NCBI GenBank assembly: GCA_007116995.1
Contig: SKHL01000061.1
Span: 1-13,113 of the forward strand
Reading direction: 5' to 3'
DNA length: 13,113 nucleotides
Source: Limnochordia bacterium
GTDB lineage: Bacteria; Bacillota; Limnochordia; Darwinibacteriales; DTU012
In this document: positions 6,593 to 13,113 of the stretch, one piece after another
Numbering within the stretch: the first letter of the stretch is position 1
Layout: each line of letters begins with the position of its first letter
Translations under genes and position numbers: made by a program
The notes under the pieces: model-generated
Told to the model about the DNA's origin: nothing
The model's database searches: none
Seen by the model: the letters and a program-made list of their open reading frames with translations, nothing else

Positions 6593-8302
6593 TTAGCCTT
6601 TTTTTGTAGATGCTAATATTTTTTTTATTTCTTTTAAAGTGCGCATTTTCTGCGAGAAGTCAATTGAAAATATGTCGCCAAGATCCTCTAAGACTTCATC
6701 GTAATAATCAAAAAAATAGTAATTGAGCTGCAGGTTTGAACAGCTGCATTTCTGCAGGCTATCGAGCACCTTTGAAATACTGTGTTTGTGATTAAGTTTA
6801 TGTTCAAGGATACGTGCAAGTACTAGAGCGACAAAGCAGGTTAGGAAATGAGCCTTAATATGTTCTTTGCTAGACACATATATTGAGCGTGTTTCAAGAT
6901 CTGACTTCGGGACTTTGAACGACTCCTCAATTTTCCAAAGCCCTCTATATATGTCAATTACTTTATCTGCCAACAGTTTACATTCGTTGGTAACAATAAG
7001 ATAGTAGCCATCAAATTTCTCTTCTTGCCTGATTTTCTTCTCGTCAAGCGATAGGGCCTGCCCGGTATCTAGTACTTCGCCCGTATCCTTTTTAAACTGG
7101 ATGTTTTTTACATATCCAGCAGCACCATAGGAAGTAGAGCGGGTATAACTTCCAGGAGACTGAATTAGCTTTTTCGCCTTTTCAATAGCAGCTGCACGAT
7201 CAATTCGAGCTCGTTTGGCATACTTCTCACTATAGAAGACAATCTGTTTTTCGTGTACAGTTTTCTTGAACTTCGTACCACTGGTACCAGTAACTTTAAT
7301 GGTCCTTGAAGAGCAGCGCTCTTTGCGCTTATATTCTTTTCCTAACCACTGATACCCTTGTTGATCAAGGACAAATTCCTTAATTTCCTTACTAACACCA
7401 CGGACAGATATGCTGAAGACATAACTATCTTTGGCAGACAAGGTGTAATAGATGTTGTCGCCCGTAGACATTGCTTTATCTGCGACAATAATAGTTTTTC
7501 CAAGGTTATATTGCTTTTTAATTTTAGCTAAGGTCGGGCGATAGGTTAGGCAGTCATTTGTGTTGCCAGAATATAGATCATAGGTTATGGGGATGCCGTT
7601 TGTGTCCATAAAGAGGCCCATTTGAACAATATGGTTCGGACGATGCTCTTTGGAAACGCCTTTTCGCCGCAACTCATCTTGCTTATCGGTTTCAAAATAG
7701 TAGTTGGTCACGTCATAGTAAACCAGGCTGGTATCACGATTGTAATACTCTTTGATGCGATCGTTGATCCAGAGATGTAATTCATTACCCTTTAGGTTAA
7801 AGAAGGTTAAGGAGCGGTAGATGTCATCTAACAAGTAGCTATGCTTATCAAAATACCTATCTTTACTCTCGTAGGTTTTCCTCTTAGAAGCAGGACATAA
7901 CAAACGCGAAAACACCAGAAGCTTCATTACGTCGTTGGTATTAGCGTTGATCTTGGTGCTGCGTTGTCGATTGATAAGAAACTTATCAATTTCTAGTTCA
8001 TGATAGAGAACACTGAGGACAACATACCCAAAGTTTTTTCTTAGATTGGTACCTACCTCGAGTTTTTCCTTGGTAGAGAATGCAAGAGTAACGGGCTCTT
8101 CCTTTTTTGTTTTCTTAAGCTTGTCAACATAAGCGCTAAAATGCGCTATTGGATCTTCGTATTGTTCACAAAGTTCATCGAGATAACCAATGGATTCTAT
8201 AGTTTTGGTACGAGATGATTTAGACTCTTTATCATAATAGCTTTCAACAACAGAGAGATACGTTCTTCCGGTTTTATGGTTGGTGGATTTTTTAAGATAC
8301 AC
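6593..8302 (-). CDS. IS1634-family transposase, apparently intact, 569 aa
   Basis: This is a DDE transposase of the IS1634 branch of the IS4-like superfamily. The N-terminus, VYLKKSTNHKTGRTYLSVVE with SYYDKESKSSRTKTIESIGYLDEL, is the standard start of the family. Visible catalytic segments are the first Asp in LVYYDVTNYYFETD, the second in IIVADKAMSTGDNIYY, and the Glu in YRGLWKIEESFKVPKSDLETR followed by HIKAHFLTCFVALVLAR. The reading frame is open to an ATG at 8359, but GTG at 8300-8302 is the likely start: GGGAGGGG lies 6-8 bases upstream and the homologous part begins there. The longer frame would also run through the promoter. No frameshift or internal stop was seen, so the enzyme may be functional. 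It catalyses excision and insertion of the surrounding element. Confidence 0.9.
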   Translation of the reverse strand: MYLKKSTNHKTGRTYLSVVESYYDKESKSSRTKTIESIGYLDELCEQYEDPIAHFSAYVDKLKKTKKEEPVTLAFSTKEKLEVGTNLRKNFGYVVLSVLYHELEIDKFLINRQRSTKINANTNDVMKLLVFSRLLCPASKRKTYESKDRYFDKHSYLLDDIYRSLTFFNLKGNELHLWINDRIKEYYNRDTSLVYYDVTNYYFETDKQDELRRKGVSKEHRPNHIVQMGLFMDTNGIPITYDLYSGNTNDCLTYRPTLAKIKKQYNLGKTIIVADKAMSTGDNIYYTLSAKDSYVFSISVRGVSKEIKEFVLDQQGYQWLGKEYKRKERCSSRTIKVTGTSGTKFKKTVHEKQIVFYSEKYAKRARIDRAAAIEKAKKLIQSPGSYTRSTSYGAAGYVKNIQFKKDTGEVLDTGQALSLDEKKIRQEEKFDGYYLIVTNECKLLADKVIDIYRGLWKIEESFKVPKSDLETRSIYVSSKEHIKAHFLTCFVALVLARILEHKLNHKHSISKVLDSLQKCSCSNLQLNYYFFDYYDEVLEDLGDIFSIDFSQKMRTLKEIKKILASTKKG

Positions 8303-8336
8303 TGTAAACCCCTCCCTAACTTGATCTACACCGACT

Positions 8337-8345
8337 ATTATACCA
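8337..8345 (-). promoter_or_regulatory. Extended -10 promoter of the IS1634 transposase gene
   Basis: On the minus strand TGGTATAAT (8337-8345) is a consensus -10 hexamer with the extended TGn motif. No good -35 box stands 16-18 bases upstream, which is common for extended -10 promoters. Transcription would begin near 8330, 28 bases before the GTG start. Confidence 0.6.
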
Positions 8346-8379
8346 TAAAACGCCAGCATTATTTGTGTAAGTAAGGAAA

Positions 8380-8751
8380 ATCGGGTAGGAGGCTACCAAT
8401 TAATTGAGTAGCCGACCTCCCACAGCACCGTACGTACCGTTCGGTATACGGCGCTTCCATAGCTTACACTCTACTTTGCAGAAAATATTCCAGAAAGCTG
8501 ATATATCCATTTCGTAGCTTAAAGTGATTAACCCATCCCCTGAAGATATCGTTCAATCAGCGTCTCCGTTCTTCAACATCCATTCCATTATTGGGTCCAC
8601 ACATAGAAGCCGCATCCGAGGAATTTTACTCTTTCCAGCTTCCTTCAGATTCCACCTCACAGTGGACACCCTTGCTCTTTGCTAATGGTTGGTAACTACA
8701 GGCCCCCATAGTGGACTTTCACCGCCAAGTTATGCGCCATGCGTGGCGCAC
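8380..8751 (-). mobile_element. Group II intron remnant A, class C, internally deleted to 372 bp
   Basis: Read on the minus strand, the 5' end GTGCGCC (8745-8751) starts a domain I sequence containing GGCGGTGAAAGTCCAC, CTGTAGTTACCAACC, AGAGCAAGGGTGTCCA and GAGGTGGAATCTGAAGGAAG, strings characteristic of clostridial class C introns. After roughly 120-140 bases it jumps to the end of the maturase gene. Domain V (8423-8457) is intact: AGCGCCGTA pairs with TACGGTGCT, the inner helix is TACC/GGTA with a GAAC loop, and the CGC triad is kept. Domain VI (GGCTAC/GTAGCC) and the terminus CTACCCGAT (T at 8380) follow. The 5' splice site lies two bases past the T-tract of the sugar-operon terminator, the known preferred location of class C introns. 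This explains most of the gene-free stretch 8360-8797. Confidence 0.82.
8464..8613 (-). pseudogene. Group II intron maturase C-terminal remnant with in-frame stop
   Basis: Inside remnant A one frame reads GPNNGMDVEERRR, a TGA stop (8557-8559), then LNDIFRGWVNHFKLRNGYIS and FLEYFLQSRV before TAA at 8464-8466. The pattern NG-M-x-x-E-x-R-x-x-x-LN-x-x-x-RGWVNYFK is the X/thumb (maturase) domain of group II intron-encoded proteins. The palm and finger domains and most of the C-terminal DNA-binding region are gone, so no protein is expected. Confidence 0.7.
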
Positions 8752-8753
8752 CC

Positions 8754-8789
8754 AAAAAAAGATAACCTGAGTCAACTCAGGTTATCTTT
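8754..8789 (-). terminator. Rho-independent terminator of the sugar ABC operon
   Basis: On the minus strand, AAAGATAACCTGAGT and its exact complement ACTCAGGTTATCTTT form a 15-bp stem with a TG loop (functionally 14 bp with a 4-base loop). The stem runs into a seven-T tract (8754-8760). It begins 8 bases after the stop codon of the MalG-type permease. The group II intron remnant A begins directly behind it. Confidence 0.93.
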
Positions 8790-8797
8790 CGTGCTAA

Positions 8798-9667
8798 TTA
8801 TTCGCCGCCCATACCAGATGTACCCATGGTTTCTACAATCTTACTTTGGTTAATGACAAATACGATAATGGGTACTGACATCATCATCAACGTTACCGCA
8901 GCTGCTACACCGGCACGAGCAATACCACCTTGAACCATTTGGTCTAGTGCGTAAGGTAGGGTTTTTAACTCCTCAGCGTAGATAAACATACCACCTGTGA
9001 TACCCCATAATTGCTGAAATACTAGGATGATTAGAGTTAACCAAGCTGGTTTAACAATCGGCATGACAATTTGGGCATAAATCCGAAACTCACTAGCTCC
9101 GTCAATACGAGAAGCCTCAATCAGAGTATCCGGTACCATCGCATCGATAAACTTCTTCATCAGGTACAGACCAAGAGTCCAAGCCCAACTAGGTACGATT
9201 ACAGCTGCATAGGTGTTAATCCAACCCAAATAGGAGATTGTTAAATAGTTAGGAATCTCGACTACAGCAGGAGCAAACATAAGTGATAGTACAATAACTT
9301 CATTCATCAAGTCCTGACCAAGAAACTTGTGCTTTGATAACGCATAGGCTGCCATAGATCCAGCTGCTACATTACCAAGCATTCCTGTAATAACAATGAA
9401 TGTTGAGTTAAAGAAATACCGTGACATAGGCACCCACGAATTGGCCATTAATACTAACATATCATTGAAATTGTCTAGAGTAGGATGCCTCACAAAGAAC
9501 TGAGGTGGGAAAATGAATAACTCGTTTAGTGGCTTAAAGGCATTACTAATTGCATAAACCAGAGGTAGGGCCATAAATGCGGCACCAGCAGCAAGGAATG
9601 CAAAAATAACTAAGTCTCCTCCGGTGCTTCGTGACAATCTCTTCTTACGTAATTGCAGACTAATCAA
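8798..9667 (-). CDS. Carbohydrate ABC transporter permease, MalG type
   Basis: This 289-residue inner-membrane permease has six predicted helices, the first near residues 18-42. The ATPase-docking EAA loop is EASRIDGASEFRIYAQIVMP (184-203), with the invariant Gly of the E-A-A-x-x-x-G motif. The C-terminus MGTSGMGGE follows the VE(T/G)M pattern of MalG-like CUT1 permeases. The start is TTG at 9665-9667 with AGGAGGGA about 5-7 bases upstream; the ribosome site overlaps the stop of the preceding permease gene, so the two are coupled. It forms the transmembrane pore with the MalF-type subunit. No ATPase follows: the terminator comes at once, so a shared MsmK/UgpC-like ATPase encoded elsewhere is inferred. 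The sugar is unknown. Confidence 0.94.
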   Translation of the reverse strand: MISLQLRKKRLSRSTGGDLVIFAFLAAGAAFMALPLVYAISNAFKPLNELFIFPPQFFVRHPTLDNFNDMLVLMANSWVPMSRYFFNSTFIVITGMLGNVAAGSMAAYALSKHKFLGQDLMNEVIVLSLMFAPAVVEIPNYLTISYLGWINTYAAVIVPSWAWTLGLYLMKKFIDAMVPDTLIEASRIDGASEFRIYAQIVMPIVKPAWLTLIILVFQQLWGITGGMFIYAEELKTLPYALDQMVQGGIARAGVAAAVTLMMMSVPIIVFVINQSKIVETMGTSGMGGE

Positions 9668-9678
9668 GAATATCCCTC

Positions 9679-10632
9679 CTACGAACCAATTTTATTAAGC
9701 ATTCTTTGTACGAGCTTCTGCATACTAACCATGGTTAAGAACAGCAATACAGCGATGGCAGCAGCGTAACCCATCTCGTACCGTATATACCCATAGTCTT
9801 GTAGATGCTGCATAACAGTCCAGGTCGCATAGTCCGTGGGAGTCGGACCCGTTAGTGCCGTCAATTGGCCCGCCGCAGCAAATGATGTTGTAATAGAGAT
9901 AATCGCACCAAACATCATATATCCTCGCATCGCAGGAATAGTTAAAAACCAAAGCTCCTGCCACCGATTACGAATTCCATCAAGAGCACCAGCTTCGTAT
10001 AATGAGGAACTGATACCCTGTAATCCAGCGATAAATACTAAGAAACTCGTTCCTAGACTCATCCATAATACCACGATAATAACTATGGTCATCATGTATG
10101 TCGGATCAACAAGAAATTGTATTGGTCTATCTACAATTCCCCAGTAGACTAAGAAGCCGTTAACATACCCGTAGGTGTCACCACTAAAGATGATATTCCA
10201 GATGAGAAACGCATTACCTGAAATCGATGGTGCATAAAATAACAAAGTCATAAATGCCCTAATCTTCGGTTGTAGCTCGTTAATGAACCAAGCAAAAATA
10301 AAGCACATGACATAGCTAAACGGTCCAGTGATCGCTGCGAAGAATAAGGTGTTTTTCACAGCAACTAGGAAAATATCATCAGCTAAAAATAACCGAATGT
10401 AATTCTCCCAACCAACCCATGTTGGCCACTGTAACATATTAAAGTAGGTAAAACTCAAAATAATCGATAATGCTACTGGGAAAACCGTAAAAGCAAAAAA
10501 TAGAATACCAAAGGGGGCAATAAATGCATAGGAAACCCGATCCTGCTTCAGTCTCTCGGAAAACTGAGAAAGCCTTTCTTTAAATACACCCTTTGGATTA
10601 CCTTTTGTAGTATTAGTGACAACTGAACTCAC
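9679..10632 (-). CDS. Carbohydrate ABC transporter permease, MalF/UgpA type
   Basis: This is a 317-residue permease with a 30-residue charged cytoplasmic N-terminus and about six helices, the first near 34-62. The EAA loop is EAGALDGIRNRWQELWFLTIP (213-233), typical of the first permease of CUT1 sugar importers. The segment FVLFPVALSIILSF-like (50-62) and WVGWENYIRLF (72-82) match the family start. GTG at 10630-10632 is preceded by GGAGGG with 6-base spacing. It partners the MalG-type protein 11 bases downstream and receives sugar from the binding protein encoded upstream. A 99-bp gap with a strong hairpin separates it from that gene. Confidence 0.94.
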   Translation of the reverse strand: MSSVVTNTTKGNPKGVFKERLSQFSERLKQDRVSYAFIAPFGILFFAFTVFPVALSIILSFTYFNMLQWPTWVGWENYIRLFLADDIFLVAVKNTLFFAAITGPFSYVMCFIFAWFINELQPKIRAFMTLLFYAPSISGNAFLIWNIIFSGDTYGYVNGFLVYWGIVDRPIQFLVDPTYMMTIVIIVVLWMSLGTSFLVFIAGLQGISSSLYEAGALDGIRNRWQELWFLTIPAMRGYMMFGAIISITTSFAAAGQLTALTGPTPTDYATWTVMQHLQDYGYIRYEMGYAAAIAVLLFLTMVSMQKLVQRMLNKIGS

Positions 10633-10669
10633 TTAATTCCCTCCATTCTTAAGTCACGTTGTTGGGGGA

Positions 10670-10702
10670 GACTCCACTATAGACAGGGCCTATGGTGGAG
10701 TC
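10670..10702. repeat. Intergenic hairpin between binding-protein and permease genes
   Basis: GACTCCACTATAG (10670-10682) pairs with CTATGGTGGAGTC (10690-10702) around a 7-base loop, 13 pairs including one G-T. On the minus strand no T-run follows, only TCTCCCCC, so it is not a standard terminator. Sugar importer operons often carry a hairpin here that protects the 3' end of the binding-protein mRNA and lowers permease expression. That role is inferred. Confidence 0.7.
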
Positions 10703-10731
10703 CAGTTAAACAACTCTGTGTTAGAGCAAAA

Positions 10732-13113
10732 CTACTCCAATTTAAATAAGTGGGTGTAATGGCTCCAGTAAAGCTCCTCGAGCTCTGGACTGATGTTTTC
10801 AAGTTTAGTCTCTAGTCCAAACTCATTCCGTTTCCGTACAAGCTCTTCATTAGCTGCTCGATTGTAGTCGAGAATAGATTCTCGTAGTGGTTGATTATTG
10901 ATTACAATAGCTCTAAACAACCAGTCTAGCTGTCGGTTTACATAGTATCCACCGAGTACAGCTGGCACACCATCTACCCAATGCCATTGTTCAAGCAACA
11001 CATCGCGTTCTTCAGCACGCCATGGTAGCTGTTTCATCGCTTCCACGTTAGCTGTAGCATATCGAGCAGCAGCACCCATCAAGCTCTCAAGTTCCCGACC
11101 GAATCGGACCTGAGTCTCTTCAGAGGTCCACCATTTGAGGAACTCCCAAGCCTCATCATATCGATCAGATGCTGTCATAATAACTCCACCCGATGTACCA
11201 GCGGGAACTGCGACAACTCCTGGAGGTACTACTGTACCGGCTACAGGAACGGCTCGGTTAATACTTCCATCAGGCTGTCTAATACCCGGCACCACTGTAA
11301 AGCCCCATTCACCTCGTAACTCAGGAGCAAATACAGACAGAGTATTAAACAGACCGTAATTATCAATAGCCAAAGGCATTTCACCCATTCGGAAACGGTT
11401 CTCTAGGTTATACTCTAGTGGTAGATTATAAAGGGTGAATAAATCCGTTAACTGGTCAAATACCTGTACTGCAACTTCCGAATCTAAGTTAGTCTCTGCC
11501 ACATCGGCTTTATAGAGAGGTACTCCCTCTTGGTAAAGGAACATTTGGTAAGTTTGCATTTGCGGACGAATACCAAACTCCATGTTCTCCTTCTGCAACT
11601 CGGGAATAATCGCGTATACATCCTCCCATGTTTGCGGAACTTCGAGTCCTAACTCTTCTAGCACGTCTCTACGATAGAACAGCATGGGGAACCCTTGCAC
11701 TTCTGGTAATCCATATACTGCATCTCTAAATCTAAAGGGTAGAAACGCGCTGTGCATAAATCGTGTTGCCACTTGATCAAAGTCTTCAAACTGTGTTAGA
11801 TCCAATAATGCACCTCGGAAAGCCAAATCCATATTAGCAGCACCTAAGGCTACGTCTGGTCCAGTTCCTGCAATAGTGGCCGGGATCAACAAGCGATCCA
11901 TTGCAACAATTAGCTCCAGGTCAACCGGAATTCCGGTATTCGGAGTAAAGCTATCCTCAACCATTTGCTTTAATACTTGGCCTTGGTCACGACCAGACCC
12001 AATCCACACACGTAACATATCCTCACGATCTAACCCAGGCGGGGAAAAGTCTCCAACTCGATTATAGTCATGCGTAAAGGATGCTGCAAATGCCCCTATC
12101 TCATGAGATATAGTCTGCAGTGGTGTAGCCTGTGCCCGCGGCATAACTTTCTCTGGTGATGCCACGATAATCAAATCAATTTGTAATGGCTGTAGTCGTG
12201 TTTGCATAATCCAAGTTCCTAATGAACCCACATTATCTCTAAACTCACCTAACAACCTTGGTATCCGATACGGACGTTCAGCTGCGTCATTAAGCATTCT
12301 AGCAAACGATTCTAATACCACAGTGTGTCCGCCTCTTTGCCCGGTAATATCCATAATATCATCGGACATTCCACTGATATTATTAGCAAGAATCCTTAAT
12401 CGATCTATAAGACCAGGAATACGCTGCTCTAATTGGTAACTTCTCATTGGGTCAGGAGTTGCTGAGGTAATCATAATGATTCGCCGATAGATAGTGTTTA
12501 ACTCATATAGAGCTTGCTCTGTTCTACGCAACAAATCAGCTAGATCGCCTAAAACAGCTTCTAGTCGTATTTCATTAGTCCCTTCTTCTAAATACACTAG
12601 TGCAGGAGAATCTAAGGTATCATTTCCTAATACATGCATCTGATAGTGCTGAGAGAATGGGAAGCGTAAAGCTTGTGCTTCTTGAAATGGTACTTCTCCA
12701 TTAATTAGTAATCTCCGACCCGAGTAAACACCTCGGCGTTGATCCTGTTTCCCTTTAACTGCAATTTGATACAGCCCACTTTGTGGAACTTCAAACTCCC
12801 AGCTAATCCAATCGCCCACATCTCGCCAGCGGTGTCCACCGATGGAGTTTAGTCGTATTTCCGCTGGGTGATAAGGTTCGACGGTCGGATCCCCCTGGTC
12901 AAAGGTGGGAAATAACGTAGGCGCTGAACGATATAATGCATCTTGCCCTTGAATCTCCACAAAAACATCCTGGGCTGGTTGTAGTCCTAACCGTTCATAC
13001 TCCTCTGCTACTTCACTATAAAAACGAGGGACTGGTTGCTGCAATATGCGAATAGCATTAATCGTTAACGGCTCAGAAACTGAATCTAAGCGGAACTGAT
13101 TAACACCCTCCTG
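10732..13113 (-). CDS. Modular extracellular solute-binding protein of a sugar ABC importer (partial, N-terminus beyond right edge)
   Basis: The frame is open to the window edge, giving 793 visible residues; the TTG at 13042-13044 is not the start. The first visible residues, EGVNQFRLDSVSEPLTINAIRI, look like the end strands of a beta-sandwich module. A second sandwich follows at about residues 48-190 (GDWISWEFEVPQSGLYQIAVKG, LLINGEVPF, YLEEGTNEIRLEAVLGDL), resembling carbohydrate-binding/galactose-binding-like domains. A helical region runs from about 190 to 365. Then comes a family 1 solute-binding fold: LRVWIGSGRDQGQVLKQMVEDSFTPNTGIPV-like start, GTGPDVALG, GLPEVQGFPMLFYRRDVLEELGLEVPQTWEDV, MPLAIDNYG, and EAWEFLKWWTSEETQVRFG. 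The signal peptide must lie outside. It is the first visible gene of the importer operon and would capture an oligosaccharide outside the cell. The length, roughly twice a normal binding protein, is the unusual point. Confidence 0.9.
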   Translation of the reverse strand, partial: QEGVNQFRLDSVSEPLTINAIRILQQPVPRFYSEVAEEYERLGLQPAQDVFVEIQGQDALYRSAPTLFPTFDQGDPTVEPYHPAEIRLNSIGGHRWRDVGDWISWEFEVPQSGLYQIAVKGKQDQRRGVYSGRRLLINGEVPFQEAQALRFPFSQHYQMHVLGNDTLDSPALVYLEEGTNEIRLEAVLGDLADLLRRTEQALYELNTIYRRIIMITSATPDPMRSYQLEQRIPGLIDRLRILANNISGMSDDIMDITGQRGGHTVVLESFARMLNDAAERPYRIPRLLGEFRDNVGSLGTWIMQTRLQPLQIDLIIVASPEKVMPRAQATPLQTISHEIGAFAASFTHDYNRVGDFSPPGLDREDMLRVWIGSGRDQGQVLKQMVEDSFTPNTGIPVDLELIVAMDRLLIPATIAGTGPDVALGAANMDLAFRGALLDLTQFEDFDQVATRFMHSAFLPFRFRDAVYGLPEVQGFPMLFYRRDVLEELGLEVPQTWEDVYAIIPELQKENMEFGIRPQMQTYQMFLYQEGVPLYKADVAETNLDSEVAVQVFDQLTDLFTLYNLPLEYNLENRFRMGEMPLAIDNYGLFNTLSVFAPELRGEWGFTVVPGIRQPDGSINRAVPVAGTVVPPGVVAVPAGTSGGVIMTASDRYDEAWEFLKWWTSEETQVRFGRELESLMGAAARYATANVEAMKQLPWRAEERDVLLEQWHWVDGVPAVLGGYYVNRQLDWLFRAIVINNQPLRESILDYNRAANEELVRKRNEFGLETKLENISPELEELYWSHYTHLFKLE

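Larger units (their letters stand above)
6521..8368 (-). mobile_element. IS1634-family insertion sequence, probably about 1848 bp
   Basis: The element carries one transposase gene plus short non-coding ends. Candidate termini are the 6-bp inverted repeats ACACAA (6521-6526) and TTGTGT (8363-8368), each flanked by a 6-mer, AATTAA (6515-6520) and AAGTAA (8369-8374), that agree in five of six positions and could be a decayed target duplication. These ends are tentative, because the similarity is short and IS1634 relatives can make target repeats of variable length. The element lies between the two group II intron remnants. Confidence 0.6.

Noticed and set aside
8303..8359. N-terminal 19-codon extension of the IS1634 transposase from an ATG at 8359
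   Set aside because: The TATAAT promoter element lies inside it, and the family similarity and a strong ribosome site point to the GTG at 8302.
6259..8751. CRISPR array or integron-like repeats in the middle region
   Set aside because: There are only two copies of the repeated intron end, with no regular spacing, and both are explained by group II intron domains V-VI.

Overview
The window looks like part of a Bacillota (Firmicutes) chromosome, possibly Clostridia- or Limnochordia-like. The reasons are strong AGGAGG-type ribosome sites, frequent GTG and TTG starts, a sigma-A type promoter, U-tailed terminators, a binding-protein-dependent sugar importer without its own ATPase, and class C group II intron, IS110 and IS1634 debris. 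The genus cannot be told from the sequence. Every real gene is on the minus strand, so transcription runs from right to left.

Right part (13113 to 8798): a carbohydrate ABC importer operon. It holds a large modular solute-binding protein cut by the right edge, then a MalF-type and a MalG-type permease. A strong intergenic hairpin lies between the binding protein and the permeases, and a near-perfect rho-independent terminator closes the operon. No ATPase is present here; one is probably shared from elsewhere.

Middle part (about 8751 to 5800): a graveyard of mobile DNA. Directly behind the terminator T-tract lies a 372-bp, internally deleted class C group II intron (A). It has kept its 5' end, its domain V with the CGC triad, domain VI and its 3' end. 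Next comes an apparently intact IS1634-family element with a 569-aa transposase. Then follows the 3' part of a second group II intron (B), with a reverse-transcriptase scrap and a damaged domain V. Last are about 240 bp of non-coding DNA and the first 70 or so codons of an IS110-family transposase. The non-coding stretch sits where IS110 elements encode their bridge RNA.

Left part (5739 to 1): a MarR-type regulator gene, then a strong promoter with a palindrome just downstream of it. The promoter drives a compact operon: an ABC ATPase, a lipoprotein membrane-fusion (adaptor) protein, a 951-aa ten-helix FtsX/MacB-type permease, and a second ABC ATPase cut by the left edge. Together they look like a MacAB-like efflux or envelope-export system. 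MarR is the obvious candidate regulator. The presence of two ATPases with one duplicated-fold permease is the most notable point of this operon.

I did not find a clearly new system. The most interesting items are the terminator-associated intron remnant, the nested intron/IS1634/IS110 debris with a possible orphan bridge-RNA locus, and the two-ATPase efflux operon with its dyad elements.
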